64,000 nt of DNA from an uncultured Prevotellaceae bacterium. Lineage in GTDB: Bacteria; Bacteroidota; Bacteroidia; Bacteroidales; Bacteroidaceae. Shown one piece after another: positions 18,795 through 26,484 of this stretch. Location of the stretch: contig ONMA01000001.1 in assembly GCA_900318815.1 (NCBI GenBank), forward strand, positions 238,210 through 302,209. The letters are read 5' to 3'. Position 1 is the first letter of the stretch; each line of letters begins with the position of its first letter. The notes below the pieces were generated by a model. The model ran no database searches. It was not told the DNA's origin and was given only the letters and a program-made list of their open reading frames with translations. The position numbers were made by a program, and so were the translations under genes.

Positions 18795-19154
18795 CTATTG
18801 TCCCGCAAATGCAAAGCCCATATGACCGACTGCCTTACTTATCCAGTCCTTCCCAGAGCGGTCTTTTAACTCAACAAAGAAAACATTTCGCTTTTCTCCG
18901 TAATGAATCATGCCGTCACATGTACTTTCCATTTCGCCATTATTGCGCCGTATAACGATATTGTTATCAATAGGGACGAACTGATATTGGATGCCCAAGG
19001 GATTCTTGACAGTTACTTCCGCACGATTTCCTTTCTCTAAAGTCGAATAGGCAGGCTGACCATCTATCAGATACGCCTCGGCATCAGTTCGCGCAGGCTC
19101 TGTCAGATTGGCTTCCGCAAAGAAATCCACATCGTTTATTTTGTATTCTGGCAT
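18795..19154 (-). CDS. Small PD-(D/E)XK-like protein partnered with the ATPase, possibly C-terminally truncated
   Basis: 119 residues, not recognised as a named family. The stretch STCDGMIHYG (Asp80) followed by VFFVELKDR (Glu95-x-Lys97) fits a D...ExK nuclease core of the PD-(D/E)XK fold. The start codon lies inside the ATPase gene (19-bp overlap), so the two are translationally coupled. The protein stops soon after the ELK strand (KDWISKAVGHMGFAFAGQ); relatives I recall usually continue with a helix of AxxQLxxT type, so this copy may have lost its C-terminus. Reading on in the other two frames gave no convincing continuation. It is probably the effector or regulator of the upstream ATPase. 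Confidence 0.6.
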   Translation of the reverse strand: MPEYKINDVDFFAEANLTEPARTDAEAYLIDGQPAYSTLEKGNRAEVTVKNPLGIQYQFVPIDNNIVIRRNNGEMESTCDGMIHYGEKRNVFFVELKDRSGKDWISKAVGHMGFAFAGQ

Positions 19155-20359
19155 TCCTCTTCTATGTCTAATAGTTGGTTGAACTGCTCGTTGCTTTCCT
19201 CCAGCATATTGTTAAGCATATTGTCATCAGACGGCATCTCGTCGTATTTAGGCAGCATACTGACGGTTCCATCTTCATTGACCTGATAGATGGTCACTTT
19301 GCTGCCATCGACCATAGAATCAGTTGGTACGACCTTGTCCAGTTCTGGCATTGCCGTACTATATTTCTTCGAGATGTTATAGGCTTTGATAGCCAAAGCA
19401 ATGTAGTTGATGATGTATGGGCTATGCGTCGTGATTACCAATTGGTCGTTTTCTCCTTTGTGCAAAGCAAGAAGTTTGAAAAGGACATCACGTTGTGACT
19501 TTGGATATTGGTTCTGTTCTGGCTCTTCCACTATGCTTAACAAGAATTTATTGGTTACGTCGGAGGCTTGCTTGATAAGCATCTGCCGCTGCATAGGAGT
19601 CAACGTATCGTCTTTAAGCAGTTCTGCTATCCGGTTGTCAATAATTTCTTTCTCACGGTTGCTTTGCTTCTGATAGATTACTTCTGCCGCTGTCATCATC
19701 ATCTGCTGGCTAAGATAATGCAGCGTTACATACATAGGTGAAAGGGACTGCAAACCGCTTGATGCTTCTGTAATGCGGATACTGCATGTGTCGTCAGCAA
19801 TGTAAGCAGTTTTTCCAGCATTGTCATAATAGAATCTGTACCCATTGACAGGCAGTTTCAATTCTCCTTTAAGGGATTTGCATGCCTTGCCGTAAACGCT
19901 CAGTAATGATGACAGCGATTGGGGCAAGTCTTTTACATTCTCGGCATTTTCAAGTACGGCTAAAAGGTTTCTCTCTGCTGGGACATATATAATTTGTGGA
20001 CGCAGATAGTCTAGATTGTCAAGTGCTTTGACGTTCAAAGCTCCGTTGATATAGTGCATCTCGAAGGCTGTACCTTTGTAATGCAATTCTGTTTCAGATC
20101 TGAAATAGTTCTGCATCTGGTGAAATGCACAGAACAGATGGAATTGACCTGTGACATAATCTATTTTGTATTCGCCTTTTACCATTGCTTTCTCGAGCCA
20201 GGAGAATGTTGAGAACAACTTTGCCACACAACTTTTTCCTGTTGCTTGGGGGCCACAGAAGAAAACATATTTTGAAAATGGCATAAAGCCGTCGTTCCCG
20301 CTGTAACCATTTTTTATAGGACCAAAATTCCTAATCTTCAAATATTTTTCTTTCCACAT
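19136..20359 (-). CDS. AAA/ABC-type ATPase (AAA15/AAA21-like) of a putative two-gene defence module
   Basis: 407 residues from the ATG at 20359 (MWKEKYLKIRNFGPIKNG). Walker A is GPQATGKS (about 36-43); the ABC-like signature is in EASSGLQSLSP; Walker B is LLSIVEEPEQNQYP with the paired acidic residues, followed by the H-loop ITTHSPYIIN. This is the OLD/Rad50-like small ATPase architecture found in anti-phage modules such as those with TOPRIM or HNH partners. Here the partner is a small ExK protein encoded in overlap. The frame is open further upstream, but the -7 element lies there (20384-20391), so the start at 20359 is the first inside the transcript. Codon use is AT-rich compared with the flanks. 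Confidence 0.8.
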   Translation of the reverse strand: MWKEKYLKIRNFGPIKNGYSGNDGFMPFSKYVFFCGPQATGKSCVAKLFSTFSWLEKAMVKGEYKIDYVTGQFHLFCAFHQMQNYFRSETELHYKGTAFEMHYINGALNVKALDNLDYLRPQIIYVPAERNLLAVLENAENVKDLPQSLSSLLSVYGKACKSLKGELKLPVNGYRFYYDNAGKTAYIADDTCSIRITEASSGLQSLSPMYVTLHYLSQQMMMTAAEVIYQKQSNREKEIIDNRIAELLKDDTLTPMQRQMLIKQASDVTNKFLLSIVEEPEQNQYPKSQRDVLFKLLALHKGENDQLVITTHSPYIINYIALAIKAYNISKKYSTAMPELDKVVPTDSMVDGSKVTIYQVNEDGTVSMLPKYDEMPSDDNMLNNMLEESNEQFNQLLDIEEECQNTK

Positions 20360-20383
20360 ATAAACATTGTTTAAACTTGATTG

Positions 20384-20391
20384 CAAAGATA
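20384..20391 (-). promoter_or_regulatory. -7 element of the ATPase/nuclease-like operon
   Basis: TATCTTTG on the minus strand matches the consensus. The start site should be near 20377, about 18 nt before the ATG at 20359, which decides the start codon. The -33 position has no clear TTTG. Confidence 0.6.
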
Positions 20392-20622
20392 CACAATTTT
20401 TATGATATTATCTTCATTTCTTTCAAAAAGTTATTTAATTTGGCTTTTTCCCGTCAAGATGGAAAAAGTTTGCTGAAACGAATGTGTTTTCATTTTTACC
20501 TCTACCAAAATCGGTGTTTCTACAAGCTCTACCTCATAACCATTCAATCAAATATATTCTGCTTGGTGAAATGTTAGAGAAAAGGATGACAGATGGGGGA
20601 GAAGTGAAGAGTTTCAACGGAA

Positions 20623-20688
20623 GAAACCGATGGTATATTGGTAAGTAACCGATGGTTTATTCCGATGAAACCGATAATTTAAAGAATC
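20623..20688. repeat. Tandem 22-nt repeat, three units
   Basis: Units begin at 20623, 20645 and 20667. Each starts GAAACCGAT or GTAACCGAT and the first two keep TATT at the same offset, so the period is exactly 22 nt; the third unit is degenerate. It lies between the gdhA terminator and the defence island. The other ~230 nt of this gap (20392-20622) are AT-rich and show no gene. Confidence 0.6.
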
Positions 20689-20695
20689 ATAGAAG

Positions 20696-20734
20696 ACGAG
20701 AGCCGGGTTGCAGATGATGCAGCCCGGCTCTCGT
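20696..20734 (-). terminator. Strong hairpin terminator of gdhA
   Basis: A 17-bp GC-rich stem (20696-20712 with 20718-20734, one G-U pair, core GAGAGCCGGG) closes a 5-nt loop, 22 nt after the gdhA stop on the minus strand. It is followed on that strand by an AT-rich but not pure T tract. Confidence 0.75.
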
Positions 20735-20755
20735 CGTTATGGAAAGGCATGGTTT

Positions 20756-22093
20756 TTATACCAGTCCCTGAGCCATCATGGCCTTAGCTACCTTCATGAA
20801 ACCAGCCACGTTGGCACCCTTCACGTAGTTGATGTAGCCATCAGGCTGTGTGCCGTACTTCACGCAGTTCTCGTGAATGTCGTTCATGATGCGCTTCAGG
20901 TAGTCGTCGACCTCCTTGGCCGTCCAGCTCAGACGCTCCGAGTTCTGGCTCATCTCCAGACCAGAGACCGACACGCCGCCAGCGTTGGAAGCCTTACCCG
21001 GCGAGTAGAGAATCTTGGCATCCTGGAAAATCTTGATAGCCTCGGGCAGCGAAGGCATGTTGGCACCCTCAGCTACGGCAATCACGCCGTTGTTTACGAG
21101 AGCCTGAGCCTGTTCGCCGTTGATTTCGTTCTGCGTAGCGCAGGGCAGGGCGATGTCGGCCTTCTCGTTCCAAGGGCGCATGCCCTCATGGTAGACAGCC
21201 GTGGGATATTCCTCCACATACTCCTTGATACGTCCGCGCTCCACGTTCTTCAGTTCCATGATGTAGTCGAGCTTGGCGCGATCGATGCCATCGGGGTCGT
21301 AGATGTAGCCGTCGGAGTCGCTCATGGTGAGAACCTTGGCACCCAGCTGCAGGCACTTCTCGGCAGCATACTGAGCCACGTTGCCGGCACCCGAAATCAG
21401 CACGCTCTTGCCTTCCAACTTCTCGCCGCGAGTGGCCAGCATGGAGCAGAGGAAGTAGACGGTGCCATAGCCGGTAGCCTCGGGACGGATGAGCGAGCCG
21501 CCGAAGGGGATTCCCTTGCCCGTGAGTACGCCCTGGAACTGGTGAGTGAGCTTCTTGTACTGTCCGAACAGATAGCCTACCTCGCGGCCACCCACGCCGA
21601 TGTCGCCAGCGGGAACGTCCTCATCGGGACCGATGTGACGATAAAGCTCGTTCATGAAGGCCTGGCAGAAGCGCATTACCTCAGCGTCGCTCTTGCCACG
21701 GGGCGAGAAGTCGGAGCCGCCCTTTGCACCGCCCATAGGCAGCGTGGTCAGCGAGTTCTTGAAGGTCTGCTCGAAGGCAAGGAACTTCAGGATACCGAGG
21801 TTTACACTCTTGTGATAACGGAGACCGCCTTTGTACGGGCCAATGGCGTTGTTGTGCTGTATGCGATAACCCATGTTGGTCTGCACGTTGCCCTTGTCGT
21901 CCACCCACGTCACACGGAACTCGATGATGCGGTCGGGGATGCACAGACGCTCAATCAGGTTTGACTTTTCAAACTCAGGATGCTTGTTGTACTCTTCCTC
22001 GATGGTGGGAAGAACTTGGCTCACTGCCTGGATGTACTCCGGCTCATTGGGAAATCTCACTTTGAGATCTTCTACAACTTTTGCTGCATTCAT
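20756..22093 (-). CDS. gdhA: NADP-type glutamate dehydrogenase (hexameric)
   Basis: 445 residues, the usual length for the hexameric bacterial enzyme. Substrate-binding and catalytic landmarks are KGGLRYHKSVNLG, LPMGGAKGGSDF (catalytic Lys region) and PAGDIGVGGREVGYLFG; the Rossmann domain starts at LISGAGNVAQYAAEK (about 230). It catalyses reductive amination of 2-oxoglutarate with ammonia, the main nitrogen-assimilation route in many Bacteroidales; NADP(H) use is inferred from family resemblance. It has its own promoter with a ~105-nt leader and a strong terminator, so it is monocistronic. Confidence 0.95.
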   Translation of the reverse strand: MNAAKVVEDLKVRFPNEPEYIQAVSQVLPTIEEEYNKHPEFEKSNLIERLCIPDRIIEFRVTWVDDKGNVQTNMGYRIQHNNAIGPYKGGLRYHKSVNLGILKFLAFEQTFKNSLTTLPMGGAKGGSDFSPRGKSDAEVMRFCQAFMNELYRHIGPDEDVPAGDIGVGGREVGYLFGQYKKLTHQFQGVLTGKGIPFGGSLIRPEATGYGTVYFLCSMLATRGEKLEGKSVLISGAGNVAQYAAEKCLQLGAKVLTMSDSDGYIYDPDGIDRAKLDYIMELKNVERGRIKEYVEEYPTAVYHEGMRPWNEKADIALPCATQNEINGEQAQALVNNGVIAVAEGANMPSLPEAIKIFQDAKILYSPGKASNAGGVSVSGLEMSQNSERLSWTAKEVDDYLKRIMNDIHENCVKYGTQPDGYINYVKGANVAGFMKVAKAMMAQGLV

Positions 22094-22204
22094 AATCTTT
22101 TTTTCCTTTTAAAGAGTTTAACTATTGTTTGTTTTGACTTTTATATCGTTTTTTTGTGTTTGCGTTTTTTTTGTTCGCTCATCGAAAGATTTGCTTTCGG
22201 GCGG

Positions 22205-22235
22205 CAAAGTTACACAAAATCTCGGAATCTACAAA
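22205..22235 (-). promoter_or_regulatory. Promoter of gdhA
   Basis: On the minus strand TTTG (22232-22235), a 19-nt spacer and TAACTTTG (22205-22212) match the Bacteroidetes sigma consensus exactly. Predicted start near 22198 gives a leader of about 105 nt, U-rich in its second half. Confidence 0.8.
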
Positions 22236-22458
22236 CAAATCATCAACTTTTTTGCGGAAAAACTTTCATTTTGACACAAAAACGGTCTTATTTGTTTGCT
22301 TTTTGACATAAATCAAGCCGTTTTTCTTTCCTACCCATTAAACCCGAATGTAAATCGGTCGGAATCTAAACATGTGTCAAGGAAACGAATTTCCTTAATT
22401 ACCCTTAATTTTTACCACAAATTTTTTTAATGAATACAAAACAAAGAGTAGTTAGAAA

Positions 22459-22618
22459 AACCACTAATTTCACTAATTAAACTAATTCCATGCGGATAAT
22501 AAGTTATTTCACTAATGGTCTTGCATCTTTAGATGCATTCGTGAAATACCGGCCTGCAAAGAAAAAATTAGTTTAATTAGTGAAATTAGTGGTTAAAAAG
22601 AAAAGGTGGGATAGTTGA
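22459..22618. repeat. Palindromic intergenic element A
   Basis: Perfect 29-bp inverted repeat, 22459-22487 and 22566-22594. Each arm is three near-copies of a 9-nt unit (CACTAATTT, CACTAATTA, AACTAATT). An inner hairpin TGCATC/GATGCA lies at about 22522-22537, with TATTTCAC/GTGAAATA around it. The right arm runs into a 30-nt tag (22589-22618, begins GTGGTTAAAAAG and ends GGGATAGTTGA) that is identical in element B at 27.8 kb. It lies 3' of the DUF4301 gene and upstream of gdhA. Confidence 0.85.
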
Positions 22619-22623
22619 ACTGG

Positions 22624-24123
22624 TTACTGGTGCTGCTCGCGCAGAAGGTCATTGACCGTCTTCACGGGATTGAAGGTTCCCAGAGGCACTTCCACGAAGA
22701 TGGTGTTCCAGTCGCTCATGGCACCATTCCACAGACCGGGCAACTCAAGAGCCTTCAGCTCCTTGCCACCCTTCGACTTAGAGGAGATGAAGCCGGTGGT
22801 CTTGTCGACGAACTTAGGCAGACAGAAGGGATTGCCTTTATAGTCGCGCACGGCGCAGACGAGGTCGACGGGGTTGAAGTGAGTGCCCTGTGTGAACATC
22901 TTCATGTATTCCTCGTTGTTGGTGTCGATCTGCGAGCTTTCCAGAATCTGGAGCGAAACGGTTCCATCCTGATTGTAGGTGAGGAACGGGCCGCCGCCAG
23001 GCTCGCCCACATTCTTCACTACGCCACAGACGCGCATGGGGCGGTTGAGCTTCTTGCGCAGATAGTCGGCATCGACCTTGTTGTCCTTCGGACGGCAGCA
23101 GAGGCACTTCTCCACAAACTCGGCTATCTCGGCAATCTGCTCGTCGGTAGGTGTGCCGTCGAGAACGCGCAGATACTCGAAAGCCTTCTTCTGCAGGGTG
23201 ACGAGCACGCCGGCAATCACTTGCTTCCACTCCACGGTTTCGGGCTTCAGACGGTCGGGCACCACGTTGTCGATGTTCTTGATGAAGATGACATCGGCCT
23301 CGATTTCATTCAGGTTCTCTATCAGGGCACCATGACCGCCGGGACGGAACAACAGCGAACCGTCGTCGTTGCGGAAGGGCGTGTTGTCGGGATTGGCGGC
23401 CAGCGTGTCGGTGCTGGGCTTCTGTTCCGAGAAGGAGATGTCGTACTTGATGCCGTATTTCTGGGCAAATCCGTCGGCTTTCTCAGCCACCTTGGCCTTG
23501 AAGAAGTCGATGTGCTCATGGCTGACGGTGAAGTGGACGTGAGCCTCGCCATTGGATGCGGCGTAGAGTGCGCCCTCCACGAGATGCTCCTCCATAGGGG
23601 TGCGGGCTCCCTCCTCATACTTGTGGAACAGCAGCATACCCTTGGGCAGCTGGCCATAGTTCAGTCCTTCCTTCTTCAGCATGTTGGCTGCTACTGCCTT
23701 GTAGTTGCCTTCGGCCATCAGTTCCTTGATTCCCTTGCCCTCGTTCTTCTTGCAGACGGCATCGAGAGCGTCGTAGAAAGCAAACTTCTCGATGTCGGCG
23801 AAGTACTTCTTCTCAAAGTCCGTGGTAGGCACATCATAGTCGGCATCGACAAAAGCGAACATGTTCTTGAACATGCGGCTGGCTGCACCCGATGCGGGCA
23901 CGAACTTGACGATGCGGCGTCCGTCGGCCTTATACTGTTCCCAGGCAGCGACGTACTGCTTTCTTTCCTCCTCGCCGGGAGCCACGATACCGTTGCCCAC
24001 GGCTGCTGCGGCCTCTAAACGCAGGAAGGGAAATCCGGTTTTGAACTCATTCAGTTGTGTCTCGATTTGCTCTGCTGTGATACCCCGCAGAGCGATTTGT
24101 TTCAGGTCTTGCTCTGTTAACAT
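22624..24123 (-). CDS. DUF4301 family protein
   Basis: 499 residues from ATG at 24123 (MLTEQDLKQIALRG); an in-frame extension to 24189 is unlikely because the family begins here. Conserved landmarks include FVPASGAASRMFKNMFAF (about 75-92), KGMLLFHKY, FRPGGHGALIENLNE and the GEPGGGPF loop. The sequence looks like a nucleotidyltransferase/GT-A type fold with a glycine-rich SGAASRMFK loop, but the function of DUF4301 is unknown to me; it is widespread in Bacteroidales as a single cytoplasmic gene. It is divergent from relA, with only 124 nt between the starts. Confidence 0.8.
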   Translation of the reverse strand: MLTEQDLKQIALRGITAEQIETQLNEFKTGFPFLRLEAAAAVGNGIVAPGEEERKQYVAAWEQYKADGRRIVKFVPASGAASRMFKNMFAFVDADYDVPTTDFEKKYFADIEKFAFYDALDAVCKKNEGKGIKELMAEGNYKAVAANMLKKEGLNYGQLPKGMLLFHKYEEGARTPMEEHLVEGALYAASNGEAHVHFTVSHEHIDFFKAKVAEKADGFAQKYGIKYDISFSEQKPSTDTLAANPDNTPFRNDDGSLLFRPGGHGALIENLNEIEADVIFIKNIDNVVPDRLKPETVEWKQVIAGVLVTLQKKAFEYLRVLDGTPTDEQIAEIAEFVEKCLCCRPKDNKVDADYLRKKLNRPMRVCGVVKNVGEPGGGPFLTYNQDGTVSLQILESSQIDTNNEEYMKMFTQGTHFNPVDLVCAVRDYKGNPFCLPKFVDKTTGFISSKSKGGKELKALELPGLWNGAMSDWNTIFVEVPLGTFNPVKTVNDLLREQHQ

Positions 24124-24208
24124 AAACAATAATGGATTAAAAATTAGTTTTAGTGCCACAAAAATACGCATTTTTTTGATAAAAGACAAGGAAATAGAAA
24201 AAAAATTG

Positions 24209-24216
24209 TAACTTTG
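24209..24216 (+). promoter_or_regulatory. Putative -7 element of the relA-type gene
   Basis: TAACTTTG lies 32 nt before the ATG at 24248 and matches TAnnTTTG. No clear TTTG is seen 19-20 nt upstream. Confidence 0.5.
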
Positions 24217-24247
24217 CCCGATATTTCGTCACATTTATGCTAAAGAT

Positions 24248-26461
24248 ATGTCCGAAAGAATGAACTTTACAGAAGAAGAGCGTGCTGAGATACGATCGCT
24301 CTATGCAGAATTAAAAGACAGGATAGCATCGTCTTTTTCAGCGGGAGACGAGAAAAAAATCAGTCACTTGCTGTTTGCGGCTGTTAGTCAGGGCGAGGTG
24401 GGCCGTGATGTCTTCGGCCTGAATCCCGTGGTGAGCAGCATGCAGACGGCCATGCTTGTTGTCGACGAGATTGGCCTGAAGCGCGACGCAGTAGTGGCTG
24501 TGATGTTGCGTCCCTGTATCGAGGCCGGTCTGCTGACCGTGGATGATGCCGGACGCGAGTATGGCTTGACGGTAGCCCGCATACTGAACGGGCTGCAGCG
24601 CATACAGGAGCTATATAAGAAGAACCCCGTCATTGAGAGCGAGAATTTCCGCAACCTGCTCCTTTCCTTTGCCGAGGACATGCGCGTCATCCTGATTATG
24701 ATAGCCGACCGCGTGAACCTCATGCGCCAGATACGCGATGTCGAAAACGTGGATGCCAAGCGTGAGGTGAGCCAGGAGGCTGCCTACCTCTACGCCCCGC
24801 TGGCCCACAAGCTGGGACTCTACAAGCTGAAGAGCGAGCTGGAGGACTTGTCGCTGAAATACCTGGAGCATGATGCCTACTATCATATCAAGGAGAAGCT
24901 GAATGCCACGAAGAAAGCCCGTGATGCTTACATCAGCAACTTCATCGGCCCTGTTGAGAAGAAGCTGCAAGAGGCCGGACTGACCTTCCACATGAAGGGA
25001 CGCACGAAGTCCATCCACTCCATCTGGCAGAAGATGAAGAAGCAGAAGTGCGCCTTTGAGGGCGTCTACGACCTCTTTGCCATCCGCATCATCATCGACT
25101 GTCCGCGTGAAAAGGAGAAGCAGAGCTGCTGGCAGGCATTCGCCATCATCACCGATATGTACACCTCGAACCCCAAGCGCATGCGCGACTGGCTCACGGT
25201 GCCCAAGTCGAATGGCTACGAAAGCCTGCACATCACCGTGCTCGGCCCTGGGCAGAAGTGGGTGGAAGTGCAGATAAGGACCGAGCGCATGGACGAGATT
25301 GCCGAGCGCGGCGTGGCCGCCCACTGGCGGTATAAGGGCGTGAAGGCCGAAGGCGGCATGGACGAATGGCTCGCCGAGATACGCCAGATGCTGGAGTCGT
25401 CGAGCGACAATCTCGACGCGATGGATCAGTTCCGCATGGATTTGGAGCCGCAGGAGGTCTACGTCTTCACTCCGCGAGGCGACCTGCTGAAGTTCCCCAC
25501 GGGGGCCACCGTCCTCGACATGGCCTATCACATCCACTCCAAAGTGGGCAACCAATGTACGGGCGCGCGTATTAATAATAAGGTGGTGACGTTTCGGCAG
25601 CAGCTGCAGAGCGGCGACCAGGTGGAAATCCTGACGGCATCGAACCAGCATCCCCGGCAGGAGTGGCTCAACATAGTGAAGACTTCGAGGGCCAAGGCCA
25701 AGATTCGCCTGGCCCTGAAGGAGACGCAGCAGAAGGAGGCTCTCATGGTGAAGGAGATGCTGGAGCGCAAATTCAAGAACCGGAAGATAGAGCAGGACGA
25801 GAGCGTGATGATGCGCGTGGTCAAGAAACTGGGCTATAAGGAGGTGAGCGACTTCTACCGCGACATATCCGAAGGTACTCTCGACGTGGCCATCGTCATT
25901 GACAAGTACCTGGAGTTGAGTGGCGAGAAGAAGGACGAGCGTGCCGACACGCAGCCCCGTTCGGCAGAAGAGTTCGTACTCGAAGACCATTTCGCCCCCA
26001 ATCAGCCGCAGAACGACGACGTGCTGGTCATCGACAAGAACCTGAAAGGCCTTGACTACCAGCTGGCCCATTGCTGCCACCCCATCTATGGCGACGATGT
26101 GTTCGGCTTCGTCACCACGGGCGGAGGCATCAAGATTCACCGTTGCGACTGCCCCAATGCGCCGGAGATGCGCCGCCGCTTCGGCTATCGCATCGTGCGG
26201 GCCAGGTGGAGCGGCAAGGGCTCCTCGCAATACAGCATCACCCTGCGCGTCATCGGCAACGACGACCTGGGTATCGTGAACAACCTCACCTCCATCATCT
26301 CCAAGGATGAGAAGCTCATTCTGCGCAGCATCAACATCGACTCCTTCGACGGACTCTTCCGTGGCAACCTCGAAGTGATGATCAACGACAACACCCGGCT
26401 GGAGTCGCTCATCAAGAAACTGCGCACGGTGAAGGGGGTGAAACAAGTGGAACGCATTTAA
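24248..26461 (+). CDS. RelA/SpoT-family (p)ppGpp synthetase with degenerate hydrolase domain
   Basis: 737 residues. Domains: N-terminal HD-type region (1-190), synthetase (about 235-360; RTKSIHSIWQKMKKQ, VYDLFAIRIII, KSNGYESLHITV, VEVQIRTERMDEIAERG), TGS (about 395-455; VYVFTPRGDLLKFPTGAT), a Cys-rich insert (AHCCHPIYGDDVFGF and HRCDCPNAP) and a C-terminal ACT domain (about 660-735). In the HD region the HDxxED motif of active hydrolases is replaced by MLRPCIEAG (about 86-94), so hydrolysis of (p)ppGpp is probably lost. This fits a RelA-like stringent-response synthetase; a separate SpoT-type hydrolase would be expected elsewhere in the genome. Confidence 0.9.
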   Translation: MSERMNFTEEERAEIRSLYAELKDRIASSFSAGDEKKISHLLFAAVSQGEVGRDVFGLNPVVSSMQTAMLVVDEIGLKRDAVVAVMLRPCIEAGLLTVDDAGREYGLTVARILNGLQRIQELYKKNPVIESENFRNLLLSFAEDMRVILIMIADRVNLMRQIRDVENVDAKREVSQEAAYLYAPLAHKLGLYKLKSELEDLSLKYLEHDAYYHIKEKLNATKKARDAYISNFIGPVEKKLQEAGLTFHMKGRTKSIHSIWQKMKKQKCAFEGVYDLFAIRIIIDCPREKEKQSCWQAFAIITDMYTSNPKRMRDWLTVPKSNGYESLHITVLGPGQKWVEVQIRTERMDEIAERGVAAHWRYKGVKAEGGMDEWLAEIRQMLESSSDNLDAMDQFRMDLEPQEVYVFTPRGDLLKFPTGATVLDMAYHIHSKVGNQCTGARINNKVVTFRQQLQSGDQVEILTASNQHPRQEWLNIVKTSRAKAKIRLALKETQQKEALMVKEMLERKFKNRKIEQDESVMMRVVKKLGYKEVSDFYRDISEGTLDVAIVIDKYLELSGEKKDERADTQPRSAEEFVLEDHFAPNQPQNDDVLVIDKNLKGLDYQLAHCCHPIYGDDVFGFVTTGGGIKIHRCDCPNAPEMRRRFGYRIVRARWSGKGSSQYSITLRVIGNDDLGIVNNLTSIISKDEKLILRSINIDSFDGLFRGNLEVMINDNTRLESLIKKLRTVKGVKQVERI

Positions 26462-26484
26462 AATCAAATACAAAAACTATCGTG

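Noticed and set aside
19136..20359. PARIS system
   Set aside because: The partner is not a TOPRIM/DUF4435 protein; only the ATPase type is similar.
20360..20386. Upstream TTG start of the defence ATPase
   Set aside because: It overlaps the -7 element (20384-20391), upstream of the predicted transcript start.
20708..21964. 418-aa plus-strand ORF opposite gdhA
   Set aside because: Antisense shadow of glutamate dehydrogenase.
24124..24189. N-terminal extension of the DUF4301 protein
   Set aside because: The sequence is a low-quality hydrophobic run in the intergenic AT-rich region; the family begins at MLTEQDL.
24611..26473. 620-aa minus-strand ORF inside the relA-type gene
   Set aside because: Antisense shadow; the plus-strand product has clear synthetase, TGS and ACT motifs.
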